A stretch of 64,000 bases of DNA from Spirosoma montaniterrae. GTDB lineage: Bacteria; Bacteroidota; Bacteroidia; Cytophagales; Spirosomataceae. The translations under genes and the position numbers were made by a program. The notes beneath the pieces were generated by a model that worked only from the letters and a program-made list of their open reading frames with translations, made no database searches and had not been told where the DNA came from. The DNA lies in NCBI RefSeq assembly GCF_001988955.1, contig NZ_CP014263.1, positions 1,612,001-1,676,000 of the forward strand. Reading direction: 5' to 3'. Below are positions 33,294 through 42,442 of the stretch, piece by piece. Within the stretch, counting starts at the first letter, position 1. Each line of letters starts with the position of its first letter.

Positions 33294-33926
33294 CAGAAAA
33301 AGCCGAAATTTTACGTTGTCTGGCAGGGTCGGAAACCCGGTGTATACGACAGTTGGGACGATGCCAAAGCCCAAACCGATGGGTTTGCCAAACCGTTATT
33401 CAAATCGTTCGATACTAAGGCAGCGGCCCTGAAAGCCTTTGGCGAAAAACCGCATCTGCACGTTGGGAAACCCACAAAGCCCGCTGCCAAACAAACCAAA
33501 ATCGACGGATTGGTAGGCTCTCCCAATCCAGACAGTTTAGTAGTCGATGCGGCCTGGAACACCGCCACTGGCGATATGGAGTACCAGGGCATCTATTTAG
33601 CAACGGGCCAAAAACTGTTTTTGAAAGGACCATACCCCGACGGCACCAACAACATCGGCGAGTTTCTGGCAATTGTTCATGCACTGGCTTTGCTGCACCA
33701 GAAAGGCAGCAACATACCCGTTTATTCCGACTCGAAAACGGCTATCGGCTGGGTCAAAAAAAAGAAAGCCAACACCAAACTCGAAGAAACAGCCCGCAAC
33801 GCCGAACTCTTCGACCTGCTCGACCGCGCCGAAACGTGGCTCCAGACCCATCGCTACGCCAACCCGGTGCTGAAATGGGAAACTACCGTATGGGGCGAAA
33901 ATCCCGCTGATTTCGGCAGAAAATGA
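33288..33926 (+). CDS. rnhA: Ribonuclease HI with N-terminal viroplasmin-like hybrid-binding domain
   Basis: 212 residues from ATG 33288 (an alternative ATG at 33252 lies in the left arm of the inverted repeat). Residues about 7-52 (FYVVWQGRKPGVYDSWDDAKAQ) form the viroplasmin-like domain that grips RNA-DNA hybrids. The RNase H core has Asp87, Glu125, Asp148 and Asp208 as the metal-binding quartet. It removes RNA from hybrids, for instance primers and R-loops. The two-domain layout is frequent in Bacteroidota. Confidence 0.92.
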   Translation: MAQKKPKFYVVWQGRKPGVYDSWDDAKAQTDGFAKPLFKSFDTKAAALKAFGEKPHLHVGKPTKPAAKQTKIDGLVGSPNPDSLVVDAAWNTATGDMEYQGIYLATGQKLFLKGPYPDGTNNIGEFLAIVHALALLHQKGSNIPVYSDSKTAIGWVKKKKANTKLEETARNAELFDLLDRAETWLQTHRYANPVLKWETTVWGENPADFGRK

Positions 33927-33935
33927 GCCATCAGC

Positions 33936-34062
33936 ACCAGGATTAACCAAGATTTGCGAGATTATTACAAGATGCTACGCTTCGCTTACCTAAATTTTCA
34001 TTTAATAAACAAGCGAAGCGTAGCATCTTGTTTAATCGTATAAATCGTGGCTAATCCTGGTT
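33936..34062. repeat. MANPGS-type inverted repeat, copy 1
   Basis: Outer arms 33936-33955 and 34042-34061 match at 18 of 20 positions (consensus ACCAGGATTAGCCACGATTT). Inner arms 33967-33987 and 34011-34031 are perfect 21-mers containing GATGCTACGCTTCGC. The right outer arm supplies the GTG start (34047) and the first codons MANPGS of the next gene. Copies 2 and 3 are at 46792-46907 and 48944-49086. Confidence 0.9.
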
Positions 34063-34775
34063 CTTTTTTCTCCTTCAAACAATTCACCATTCAGCAAGAC
34101 CGCACGGCAATGAAGGTTTGTACCGATGCCTGTGTGCTGGGTGCATACGCTGATGTAGGTTCAGGTGCCGAATCCAGAGCAGAGCGTGTCCTTGACATTG
34201 GTACAGGAACGGGGCTGCTCGCACTCATGGCCGCCCAACGCAAGCCAACGACGCAGGTCGACGCGGTGGAGATTGATGATGAAGCATTTCGGCAAGCCGT
34301 TGATAATGTGGCGCATAGTCCGTTTGCCGGGCGCGTTCGGGTTTGGCACGGGCCGATACAATCGTTTGACGGTGAGCCATACGACCGTATTCTAACGAAC
34401 CCGCCGTTCTACACAAACCATCTACGTTCGCCCGATGCCGCCGTAAACCGTGCTTTACACACCGGAGAGCTACCTTTTACGGACCTGCTGACGGCTGTAA
34501 GTCGATTGCTCCGGCGCGATGGGCAATGGTGGGTGTTGCTACCGCCCTATGAAGCCGGGCTGCTGAGCAAGATGGCGCAGACGTATGGGCTGCGTCCGTT
34601 TCGGCGGCTGTATCTCCGGCACAACACGCACAAACCCCCGTTTCGGGTCATTACGGGCTTTGGATACGGGCCGGAAACTGCGACCGACGAAACGCTGTTC
34701 ATTTATGAAATCGATAACCGGACATACACACCCGCATTTCGGGCGTTGTTGCAGGATTTTTACCTGATTTTCTGA
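34047..34775 (+). CDS. TrmN6-like tRNA1(Val) A37 N6-methyltransferase
   Basis: 242 residues. The conserved family start FSFKQFTIQQDRTAMKVCTD begins at residue 8, and the SAM loop DIGTGTG (50-56) and adenine-methylase motif NPPF (118-121) are clear. The GTG at 34047 lies within a repeat arm and is the only start codon between an in-frame TAA (34041-34043) and the FKQF motif, so the repeat really encodes the N-terminus MANPGS. The enzyme modifies adenine 37 of a tRNA in E. coli; the same role is inferred here. Confidence 0.88.
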   Translation: MANPGSFFSFKQFTIQQDRTAMKVCTDACVLGAYADVGSGAESRAERVLDIGTGTGLLALMAAQRKPTTQVDAVEIDDEAFRQAVDNVAHSPFAGRVRVWHGPIQSFDGEPYDRILTNPPFYTNHLRSPDAAVNRALHTGELPFTDLLTAVSRLLRRDGQWWVLLPPYEAGLLSKMAQTYGLRPFRRLYLRHNTHKPPFRVITGFGYGPETATDETLFIYEIDNRTYTPAFRALLQDFYLIF

Positions 34776-34828
34776 AAACTCTGCGACCTTTGTGTCATTC
34801 AACGCAGCCTAATGCGTTTATTTATCAA

Positions 34829-35827
34829 ATGACTGCATCGCTTCAACTGACTGTTCTGATTCCGCTTTACAACGAAGAAGAATCGCTGCCCGAACTGCAC
34901 GACTGGATTGTGCGGGTAGTAACTGAACAGCGGTTTTCATACGAAATTTTATTTGTTGACGACGGCAGCACCGACGATTCATGGGCGGTGGTTGAGCAAC
35001 TGGCTGGCGTGAATCCGCACGTGCGCGGCATTCGGTTTAACCGCAATTACGGCAAAACGGCGGCTCTACAGGCAGGGTTTACGGCAGCACAGGGCGGTGT
35101 CATCATTACCATGGACGCCGATTTGCAGGACAGCCCCGACGAAATCCCCGAACTTTACCGGATGATCGTTGACGACCGGTACGACCTTGTGTCGGGCTGG
35201 AAACAGAAACGCTACGACCCCATTACCAAAACGCTGCCAACCAAACTGTTCAACGCCGTATCGCGCTGGATTTCGGGCGTGCAGCTTCACGATTTCAACT
35301 GCGGCCTGAAAGCGTACCGACAGAAAGTAGTCAAAACCATTGCCCCCGGCCTGTATGGCGACATGCACCGAAATTTGCCGATTGTAGCCAACTGGAACGG
35401 TTTTTCGAAGATTGGTGAGAAGGTAGTTCAACACCGTGCCCGCAAATATGGCACCACTAAGTTCGGGCTGGAACGATTCGTCAATGGCTTTCTCGACGTG
35501 TTGGTGATTGCCTTTGTGAATAAGTTTGGCAAACGACCCATGCACTTCTTCGGCACCTTCGGCACACTGTCGTTTTTTATTGGCACAGTGCTGGCCGTTT
35601 GGATCATTGTTGAAAAACTGGTCAATATTTCGCAGGGTGTCAAGTTTCGTAATGCCACCGATAACCCGCTGTTTTATTTCGGTTTAGTGGCGATTATTCT
35701 GGGCGTGCAGCTTTTTCTGGCCGGTTTTCTGGGCGAGTTGCTGGTGCGTCAGAGCCTTGTCAAAAGTGCCGATTCGCAAATTGCTGAGCGAATTGGGTTT
35801 ACGGAAACGGCCCGTTTCCTCGGTTAA
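34829..35827 (+). CDS. Family 2 glycosyltransferase, polyprenyl-phosphate type
   Basis: 332 residues from ATG 34829. The GT-A domain shows VLIPLYNEEESLPEL, VDDGSTDD (Asp44, Asp45) and MDADLQDSPDEIP (the DxD region near 95-101). Two C-terminal hydrophobic helices (FFGTFGTLSFFIGTVLAVWIIV and FYFGLVAIILGVQLFLAGFLGELL, described here in part) anchor it in the membrane. This layout is that of DPM1/GtrB/ArnC-like enzymes, which load a sugar onto undecaprenyl phosphate. No flippase partner adjoins. Confidence 0.9.
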   Translation: MTASLQLTVLIPLYNEEESLPELHDWIVRVVTEQRFSYEILFVDDGSTDDSWAVVEQLAGVNPHVRGIRFNRNYGKTAALQAGFTAAQGGVIITMDADLQDSPDEIPELYRMIVDDRYDLVSGWKQKRYDPITKTLPTKLFNAVSRWISGVQLHDFNCGLKAYRQKVVKTIAPGLYGDMHRNLPIVANWNGFSKIGEKVVQHRARKYGTTKFGLERFVNGFLDVLVIAFVNKFGKRPMHFFGTFGTLSFFIGTVLAVWIIVEKLVNISQGVKFRNATDNPLFYFGLVAIILGVQLFLAGFLGELLVRQSLVKSADSQIAERIGFTETARFLG

Positions 35828-35850
35828 ACCAAACGACTGTGTTTTTTGCG

Positions 35851-35858
35851 TAGCTTTG
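35851..35858 (+). promoter_or_regulatory. Candidate -7 element for ppa
   Basis: TAGCTTTG fits TAnnTTTG. It lies 155 bases before the chosen ppa ATG, which would give a long leader or support one of the more upstream starts. No convincing -33 box was found. Confidence 0.4.
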
Positions 35859-36013
35859 CCGTGGATTTTACACCGTTCCGCCCGCTACTGGTCTGGCTTT
35901 GCCACCCATCGGCAGGCGGAATGTTTGTTTTTGTGTCTCGGCAAACACCGAATTTTCTAATTTTTTCTCAAAATTGTATGCAGGCATTTTTTGCGCCAAC
36001 CGAACTCGATCTT

Positions 36014-36625
36014 ATGGCAAAGACCCCTTCCAAAGCTCACCCCTGGCACGGTATCTCGCCAGGCGATAATGCTCCTGATATTATCACTGCTTTCATCGAA
36101 ATTGTGCCGACTGATACCGTTAAGTACGAAATCGATAAAGAGTCGGGATATCTGAAAATCGACCGGCCTCAGCAGTATTCCAACATTATTCCGGCTCTGT
36201 ACGGCTTCGTGCCACGCACCTACTGTGGCGACCGCATTGCCCGGCTGGCCTCGGAACGGTCGGGACGGTTTATCGAAATGGGCGATGGCGACCCACTCGA
36301 CATTTGTGTATTGACCGAACGCGAAATCACCCACGGCGACATTCTGTTGCAGGCGGTGCCCATCGGTGGTTTCCGGCTGATCGACAAGGGCGAAGCCGAC
36401 GACAAAATTATTGCCGTACTGAAAGGCGACGCCATGTACGGCCAATACAAAGACCTGAGCGAACTACCCGAAGCGGTGGTGAAACGCCTGCGTCACTACT
36501 TCCTGACTTATAAGAACTTGCCCGGCGAACCGGCTTTGATGGAACTGGCAAACGTGTACGGACGCGACGAAGCCTGCGAAGTCATTCAAACGTCGATGGA
36601 TGATTACGCCGACATGCCCGCGTAG
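36014..36625 (+). CDS. ppa: Family I inorganic pyrophosphatase
   Basis: 203 residues from ATG 36014; an in-frame ATG at 35978 would add 12 residues, and the frame stays open further upstream without family-like sequence. The metal and substrate residues are visible in KYEIDKESG, YGFVPRTYCGD and GDGDPLDICVL (the D-x-D-P-x-D motif at 91-96). The enzyme hydrolyses pyrophosphate released by biosynthesis and is cytosolic. It stands as its own unit, closed by a bidirectional hairpin at 36649. Confidence 0.93.
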   Translation: MAKTPSKAHPWHGISPGDNAPDIITAFIEIVPTDTVKYEIDKESGYLKIDRPQQYSNIIPALYGFVPRTYCGDRIARLASERSGRFIEMGDGDPLDICVLTEREITHGDILLQAVPIGGFRLIDKGEADDKIIAVLKGDAMYGQYKDLSELPEAVVKRLRHYFLTYKNLPGEPALMELANVYGRDEACEVIQTSMDDYADMPA

Positions 36626-36648
36626 CGTTTTTCTACCATTTATCCCCC

Positions 36649-36702
36649 AAAATACGCACTCAACATTTTTCCGGTTATCGGGAAAACTGGGTGCGTATTT
36701 TT
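36649..36702. terminator. Intrinsic, possibly bidirectional terminator after ppa
   Basis: AAAATACGCAC (36649-36659) pairs with GTGCGTATTTT (36691-36701). An inner TTTTCC/GGAAAA stem extends the hairpin, and a T-rich tract follows on both strands. Confidence 0.8.
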
Positions 36703-36742
36703 GTTTATTGCGTATTTGGATTTATTAACCTACTAAGCAACT

Positions 36743-38509
36743 ATGCTACAGTTTTTTAAATATGTGCTGGCTACAATTGTTGGGCTGCTGCTGTTCTCAT
36801 TTGTGGGCTTCCTGCTCCTGATCGGTCTGACAGCGGCCCTGTCGTCGTCGGCTGACACGAAGGTAGATGTCAAAGAAAATTCGGTGCTGAAACTAAACCT
36901 CGACAAGCCCATTCAGGAACGCAGTACCGAAAATCCGTTCGAGGGTTTTGGACCGGTAAGCGGCTCGGGTAGTGCGCTCGGCCTGATCGAGATCAAACAG
37001 GCGTTGAAAGCCGCTAAAGACGATGATAATATCGAAGGCATTTATCTCCAGGCCGAAGAAATACAGGCGGGCTGGGCCACCATCGAAGAAATCCGTAACG
37101 CGCTGATCGACTTCAAACAATCGAAAAAATTTGTGTATGCCTACGCCGAAACCATGTCGGAGAAGGGCTATTACGTGGCGTCGGTGGCCGATAAAATTTA
37201 CCTGAACCCGGCGGGCGGCATGGAGTGGAACGGCCTGAACGCTGAACTGATGTTCTTCAAAGGAACCCTCGACAAACTGGGCCTGAAACCCGAAATCTTC
37301 AAAGTCGGCGATTTCAAAAGTGCCGTAGAACCGTTTGTGCGCGAAAACATGAGCGATCCTAATCGACTCCAGGTCAGTTCGTTCCTGAATTCGATCAACG
37401 ACCACATGCTCGTGAAGGTGGCCCAAACACGCGGGCTGCGCGTAGATTCGCTGAAACGCTATGCCGACAACCTGACGATTCAGAAACCTGCCGATGCACT
37501 GCGGGCCAAACTGATTACGAACGTAGGTTATCAGGATGAACTGGAAAGCCTGATTAAGAAACAGTTGGATCTGGACGAGAAAAAGAAAATCAGCTACATC
37601 TCGCTCGGTAAGTACGGGAAATCCGCAAAAGATGATGAGGGTGAATCGAGCAAAAACCGAATCGCTGTCATCATAGCTTCGGGCGACATCAGTACGGGCA
37701 AAAGTGGGGAAGAAAGCATTGGCTCCGAAACAGTTGCCGAAGAAATCCGGAAGGCACGTTTAGATGATAAAGTGAAAGCCATTGTGTTGCGGGTTAATTC
37801 GGGTGGGGGCAGTGCGCTGGCCTCAGACGTGATGTACCGCGAGGTCGAGCTGGCGAAAAAAGCCAAACCCGTGATTGGCTCCATGTCCGATTATGCCGCT
37901 TCGGGTGGGTATTACATGCTTATGGGCTGCAACAAAATCGTGGCACAGCCCAACACCATTACGGGTTCGATTGGCGTGTTTGCGCTCTTGTTCAACACCG
38001 AAACATTCTTCAAAGATAAACTCGGCGTGACCTACGACCGGGTCAAAACCAACGTCAATTCCGATTTCCCGGCGTTGACGCACGAAATGACGCCGTTTCA
38101 GAAGCAGGTGTTGCAACGTAGTACCGAAAAGATTTATGCCGACTTCACGACCAAAGCCGCTGCCGGTCGGAAATTGCCGGTCGATAGTATCCGGGCCATT
38201 GCTGGCGGGCGCGTCTGGACGGGTTCGCAGGGTAAAGCCATCGGACTAGTCGATCAGTTAGGTGGGCTGGACGATGCCATCAAACTGGCGGCTCAGTCGG
38301 CTAAGTTGAAAGAGGGCGATTATAAACTGAAATATCAGCCGCGCAAAAAGCCGTTTTTTGAGCAACTGATGGCTTCGTTTGGCGGTGATGAAGAAGCCCG
38401 AATTTCGGCTCAACTCGGCGAACTGGCTCCGTATGTAGCGTATCTGAAAAAGGTCAAAACAATGGAGGGTGTGCAGATGCGCCTGCCGTTCCAGGTCGAG
38501 ATTCGATAA
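36743..38509 (+). CDS. sppA: Signal peptide peptidase SppA, 67-kDa type
   Basis: 588 residues with an N-terminal membrane helix (YVLATIVGLLLFSFVGFLLLIGL). It is a tandem-domain protease. The general base Lys192 lies in KVGDFKSAVEPF and the nucleophile Ser387 in MSDYAASGGYYM, matching the Lys209/Ser409 dyad of the E. coli enzyme. It degrades cleaved signal peptides in the membrane. A strong intrinsic terminator follows (38532-38569). Confidence 0.93.
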   Translation: MLQFFKYVLATIVGLLLFSFVGFLLLIGLTAALSSSADTKVDVKENSVLKLNLDKPIQERSTENPFEGFGPVSGSGSALGLIEIKQALKAAKDDDNIEGIYLQAEEIQAGWATIEEIRNALIDFKQSKKFVYAYAETMSEKGYYVASVADKIYLNPAGGMEWNGLNAELMFFKGTLDKLGLKPEIFKVGDFKSAVEPFVRENMSDPNRLQVSSFLNSINDHMLVKVAQTRGLRVDSLKRYADNLTIQKPADALRAKLITNVGYQDELESLIKKQLDLDEKKKISYISLGKYGKSAKDDEGESSKNRIAVIIASGDISTGKSGEESIGSETVAEEIRKARLDDKVKAIVLRVNSGGGSALASDVMYREVELAKKAKPVIGSMSDYAASGGYYMLMGCNKIVAQPNTITGSIGVFALLFNTETFFKDKLGVTYDRVKTNVNSDFPALTHEMTPFQKQVLQRSTEKIYADFTTKAAAGRKLPVDSIRAIAGGRVWTGSQGKAIGLVDQLGGLDDAIKLAAQSAKLKEGDYKLKYQPRKKPFFEQLMASFGGDEEARISAQLGELAPYVAYLKKVKTMEGVQMRLPFQVEIR

Positions 38510-38531
38510 AATAGTTTGGTTTGCAATGCTT

Positions 38532-38569
38532 AGACCTGAACGGGCATCAACGTCGTTCAGGTCTTTTTT
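38532..38569 (+). terminator. Intrinsic terminator after sppA
   Basis: AGACCTGAACG (38532-38542) pairs perfectly with CGTTCAGGTCT (38554-38564), followed by a run of T. Confidence 0.92.
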
Positions 38570-38606
38570 GTGTATTTTGCGATTGTACCATGTAGCCTGA
38601 AGGCTT

Positions 38607-39800
38607 ATGAAAATCCTGCCACCGCAGTTGGATGTATTCGCGCTGATTATGCTGCTGGGCGTGGCCCAGGGAATATTTTTAGGTATATTTTTCCTGACGG
38701 GCGAACGTGGGCGGACGGTAGCAAATCGCTGTTTGGGCTGGTTTATGCTGGCGATCTCGGCTGTAACAGCCGAAATTTTTCTGGGCTATACCAACTACAT
38801 GTTCCGGGTGCTGTGGTTAGTCGACTTTTCGGAGCAATTCAATTTTCTGGTAGGGCCGCTGTTTTATTTTTTCGTGTACGCCCGGCTGTACGACCAATTA
38901 CCAAAGCGGTGGGTATGGCATCTGGTGCCATTTAGCCTCTGGTGCCTGAATGCTATTACCTGGTTTTATCAACCTGTCGAGTTTAAGTACAATGCATATA
39001 TTTCAGCCTATCATCCTGAATTATCATTTGTTCGCTTTAATGAATATATACCCCACGATTTTACGGAATTACGTGATTATGTGAGTGAGCTAACACTGTT
39101 AAGTTGTTTCATATACAGTATGTTATCGATGGTGGCTGTTTGGCAGGCTTACCGGCAGGCAGGCAGGACTCTGGGCCAGTTTGTATCGGTTCAACTTACC
39201 CAGCTTCGGAATCTGGCGATATTGAACCTGACGTTTCCACTGTTGATTGTTGTCGTTAAACCGCAGTTTGAAGAAGACCTGGGCGATTATATTCTGGCCT
39301 GTTACGTAACGGTTCTTATCTATACGACCTGTTTTTTAGTTATGCGCGGCTCCGATTTTTTTCGGACGGCCCCCATGCCTGCTCTGGTTGCAGACGAATC
39401 AACGCCGACCGTCGAGCCAAAGAGAAAATACGAAAAATCGGCTCTGTCGGAAGAACTGGAAGAGGCTGTATTAATCCGACTGGCCCGGCTGCTCGATACT
39501 GAGAAACCGTATCTGCAAGCCGATCTCTCCTTGCCCAAACTGGCCGAACGGCTGCAAACCAGCCCGCACCACCTCTCGCAACTGCTCAACGACCGGTTGG
39601 GGCAAAGCTTTTTCGACTGGCTGGCCGCGCATCGTATCGCCGAAGCGCAACAGCTACTTAATAACTCCGCAACAGCGCACCTGAAAATTGATGAGATCGC
39701 CGAGCGGGTAGGCTACAATTCGCCGTCGGCGTTTCACACCGCTTTCAAGCGCATTACCGGTCAAACTCCGGCTCAGTTTCGTGCGTCCCTATCGGCGTGA
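38607..39800 (+). CDS. Membrane-embedded AraC-family regulator
   Basis: 397 residues. The N-terminal 250 residues hold about seven hydrophobic segments (FALIMLLGVAQGIFLGIFFL, FNFLVGPLFYFFVYARLY, YILACYVTVLIYTTCFLVM). A charged linker (EPKRKYEKSALSEELEEAV) leads to an AraC DNA-binding domain (LSLPKLAERLQTSPHHLSQLLND and IDEIAERVGYNSPSAFHTAFKRITGQTP). Such one-component membrane regulators are common in Bacteroidota and sense an unknown signal at the membrane. The acyltransferase gene 76 bases downstream is a plausible target. Confidence 0.9.
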   Translation: MKILPPQLDVFALIMLLGVAQGIFLGIFFLTGERGRTVANRCLGWFMLAISAVTAEIFLGYTNYMFRVLWLVDFSEQFNFLVGPLFYFFVYARLYDQLPKRWVWHLVPFSLWCLNAITWFYQPVEFKYNAYISAYHPELSFVRFNEYIPHDFTELRDYVSELTLLSCFIYSMLSMVAVWQAYRQAGRTLGQFVSVQLTQLRNLAILNLTFPLLIVVVKPQFEEDLGDYILACYVTVLIYTTCFLVMRGSDFFRTAPMPALVADESTPTVEPKRKYEKSALSEELEEAVLIRLARLLDTEKPYLQADLSLPKLAERLQTSPHHLSQLLNDRLGQSFFDWLAAHRIAEAQQLLNNSATAHLKIDEIAERVGYNSPSAFHTAFKRITGQTPAQFRASLSA

Positions 39801-39876
39801 ACTTCGTAGTTGTCGGCAGATAGGGCGTTGAACACGGTTGCAGGCCAGTTTTGTCGCATCGAACAACCAACCGATT

Positions 39877-41076
39877 ATGCAACCCGATCAACACGCAACT
39901 ACAGCCGGTTCCTTGCCGCCTGTTGTCAACCAACTTCCTGCCCGCCGGTACGATCTCGACTGGCTGCGGGTGGGTGCTATTCTGATTCTACTGTTCTACC
40001 ACACCGGCATGATCTACGTGTCGTGGGGCTGGCACATCAAAAGCACCGAACACAGCCAGCCGATGGAGGAAGTAATGCGATGGCTGCACCGCTGGCGGAT
40101 GCCGCTGCTATTTTTTATTTCAGGGGCCGGTACGTATTTCGCCCTTCGGAAACGCAGCTACGGTGGCTATGCGGGCGAGCGCGTTCGGCGACTGTTTGTG
40201 CCGTTAGTGTTCGGGATGTTTGTTATCGTGCCGCCCCAAATTTATATCGAGTGGTTGTTTCGGGGACGGTTTTCAGGCAATTACGCCGAATTTTACCCAA
40301 ACGTTTTTGGTTTTGAACCTTACCACGATGGTGGTACGGGCGGGGCCTTTAGCTGGCACCATTTGTGGTTTGTGTGTTACCTGTTTTTCTATTCATTGCT
40401 GAGCATTCCCGTGTTTCGCTGGCTCCGAACCAGTGCCGGACAGCGATTTACTGACCGAGTAGGGCGGCTACTGGCCCGGCCCGGTGGGGCTATGTGGCTG
40501 GTGGGCCTGCTGTGGCTGAACGACGTGGCACTGGGCAGTTTTTTTCCCAATGAAACCCACGCCCTCATCAACGACTGGGCCTACTTCATGAAAAACCTGA
40601 TTATTTTCTGGTTAGGCTACCTGCTCATCAGCCGACGCGACTTCTGGCAAATCATTGCCGATCAGCGACGATTTTTTCTGGCCGGAACCCTCATTTGTAC
40701 GTTGTTTCTCTACGGTTCGCGGGCCATGCTGACCGAAGAGGCCATCGACGGTTCGACTCTGATAAGAACCTTGTATAGTTTCAACAGTCTGGGCCTGACG
40801 TGGTTTTCGGTGCTGGCAACGGTGGCCTACGGTTATCGGTATCTGAACGTAAACCGGCCCATTTTGCCGTACCTGAACGAAGCCGTGTACCCGTTTTACA
40901 TCCTGCACCAAACCGTTATTGTTGTTGTTGGGTACTACGTGCTGACGCGCACCGGGCTGGGTGTTTACAGCGGTTTCTTGACAGTAAGTTTCGGTTCGCT
41001 GGCGGTGTGTATTGCAATTTATTGGCTGCTGATCAGGCCGTTCTGGCTAACGCGGCTGCTGTTTGGCATGAAATAA
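39877..41076 (+). CDS. Acyltransferase family 3 membrane protein
   Basis: 399 residues from ATG 39877; an in-frame TTG at 39838 would add 13 residues. About ten hydrophobic segments follow the family's opening motif YDLDWLRVGAILILLFYH, with the conserved His of the first helix, and FFISGAGTYFALRKRS in the second. These proteins transfer acyl (acetyl or succinyl) groups to extracytoplasmic glycans, as in OpgC. The substrate is unknown. It follows the membrane AraC regulator, and a strong terminator (41163-41203) closes the unit. Confidence 0.88.
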   Translation: MQPDQHATTAGSLPPVVNQLPARRYDLDWLRVGAILILLFYHTGMIYVSWGWHIKSTEHSQPMEEVMRWLHRWRMPLLFFISGAGTYFALRKRSYGGYAGERVRRLFVPLVFGMFVIVPPQIYIEWLFRGRFSGNYAEFYPNVFGFEPYHDGGTGGAFSWHHLWFVCYLFFYSLLSIPVFRWLRTSAGQRFTDRVGRLLARPGGAMWLVGLLWLNDVALGSFFPNETHALINDWAYFMKNLIIFWLGYLLISRRDFWQIIADQRRFFLAGTLICTLFLYGSRAMLTEEAIDGSTLIRTLYSFNSLGLTWFSVLATVAYGYRYLNVNRPILPYLNEAVYPFYILHQTVIVVVGYYVLTRTGLGVYSGFLTVSFGSLAVCIAIYWLLIRPFWLTRLLFGMK

Positions 41077-41162
41077 ATTAACGGCTCCAACGCAACCGTT
41101 TGGCCCTGATTTACGTATATGAGCAATAAACCAGCAATGGTTGCTACCAACCTATGATGGTG

Positions 41163-41203
41163 GCCGCAGAACGATGATTGGGCATCGCGTCTGCGGCTTT
41201 TTT
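41163..41203 (+). terminator. Intrinsic terminator after acyltransferase gene
   Basis: GCCGCAGA (41163-41170) pairs with TCTGCGGC (41190-41197), reinforced by an inner CGATG/CATCG stem, and is followed by TTTTTT. Confidence 0.9.
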
Positions 41204-41288
41204 GCGTTCCTTTTCAGCCAAAAAATTGCTTCGCCCCGCTCAATTTCCGACTTTTGACAATATAAATTCGTAATTCGTAAATCAACCC

Positions 41289-42284
41289 ATGTTGCGTACC
41301 GACTGGACCCGCGCCGAAATCGCCGATATTTATAACGCTCCCGTACTGGACCTGATTTATCAGGCCGCTACCGTTCATCGCCAACACCACGACCCGCAGG
41401 AGGTGCAGGTTTGTACGTTGCTGTCGGTTAAAACGGGTGGTTGCCCCGAAGACTGTGCCTACTGCCCGCAGGCGGCCCGCTATCACACCGACGTAAAGGT
41501 GCACAAACTGATGGAGGTTGATGAAGTGCTGACAGCCGCTCAACATGCCAAAGACAGCGGCAGTACGCGCTTTTGCATGGGCGCGGCCTGGCGCGAAGTG
41601 CGCGACAACCGTGATTTCGATAAGGTTCTCGACATGGTGCAGGGCGTAAATGCAATGGGCCTCGAAGTCTGCTGCACGCTCGGTATGCTTACCGAAAGTC
41701 AGGCGGAGAAGTTGAAAAACGCCGGGCTTTACGCCTATAACCATAACCTCGATACGAGCGAAGAATTTTACGGCGACATCATCACCACCCGCACCTACGA
41801 CGACCGTTTAGACACCATCAACCACGCCCGTAAAGCTGGTATTTCGGTTTGTTCAGGCGGCATCATCGGTATGGGTGAATCGGATGGCGACCGGATTGGT
41901 ATGTTGCACACGCTGGCAACGCTGCCCCAACACCCGGAGTCGGTGCCGGTCAACGCGCTCGTGCCGGTAGAAGGAACGCCGTTGGAAGAGCAGCCGCGTG
42001 TGTCGGTCTGGGAAATGGTTCGGATGATTGCTACGGCGCGGATTATTATGCCGAAAGCGATGGTGCGGCTCTCTGCCGGGCGCGTTCGGATGACCACCGA
42101 AGAGCAGGCATTATGCTTTCTGGCCGGGGCCAACTCGATCTTCGCGGGCGACAAACTGCTGACAACGCCGAACCCTGCCGAAGACGCTGATCAGCAGTTA
42201 TTCCAAACGCTCAACATCCGCCCGCGCAAAGCCTTTAAAGACGCCGAAAAACCTTCCGTTGTGTTCGAGCAAATACCAATGTAG
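41289..42284 (+). CDS. bioB: Biotin synthase
   Basis: 331 residues. The radical-SAM cluster motif is Cys52-x3-Cys56-x2-Cys59 ([12 protein letters not shown]). [21 protein letters not shown] and [14 protein letters not shown] are strongly BioB-like, and residues for the second [2Fe-2S] cluster are present (for example RFCMGAAWR and CCTLGM). It inserts sulfur into dethiobiotin. No other bio genes adjoin; biotin would be needed by the carrier protein encoded at 51362. Confidence 0.96.
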   Translation: MLRTDWTRAEIADIYNAPVLDLIYQAATVHRQHHDPQEVQVCTLLSVKTGGCPEDCAYCPQAARYHTDVKVHKLMEVDEVLTAAQHAKDSGSTRFCMGAAWREVRDNRDFDKVLDMVQGVNAMGLEVCCTLGMLTESQAEKLKNAGLYAYNHNLDTSEEFYGDIITTRTYDDRLDTINHARKAGISVCSGGIIGMGESDGDRIGMLHTLATLPQHPESVPVNALVPVEGTPLEEQPRVSVWEMVRMIATARIIMPKAMVRLSAGRVRMTTEEQALCFLAGANSIFAGDKLLTTPNPAEDADQQLFQTLNIRPRKAFKDAEKPSVVFEQIPM

Positions 42285-42320
42285 TTGCACCAGATTTTAC
42301 GTACAGGCAAATAGTTTATA

Positions 42321-42411
42321 ACACAGAGATACGCTAAGGAGAAAGAGATACACGGAGATTTTGTTGCTATTAGCCTCCGTGTATCTCTTTCCCCTTAGCG
42401 TATCTCTGTGT
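42321..42411. repeat. Very long near-perfect inverted repeat after bioB
   Basis: Arms of 37 bases (42321-42357 and 42375-42411) match at 36 of 37 positions around a 17-base loop; the ends read ACACAGAGATACGC and GCGTATCTCTGTGT. It lies between convergent genes (bioB and a lipoprotein) and could terminate both. The sequence is unrelated to the other repeat families here. Confidence 0.9.
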
Positions 42412-42442
42412 AACAATAGTATGCAGTGCCTGAATAACTGCA

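Noticed and set aside
35846..36013. 56-residue extension before inorganic pyrophosphatase
   Set aside because: The extension lacks family similarity and most of it spans a candidate promoter; an ATG at 36014 gives the normal length.
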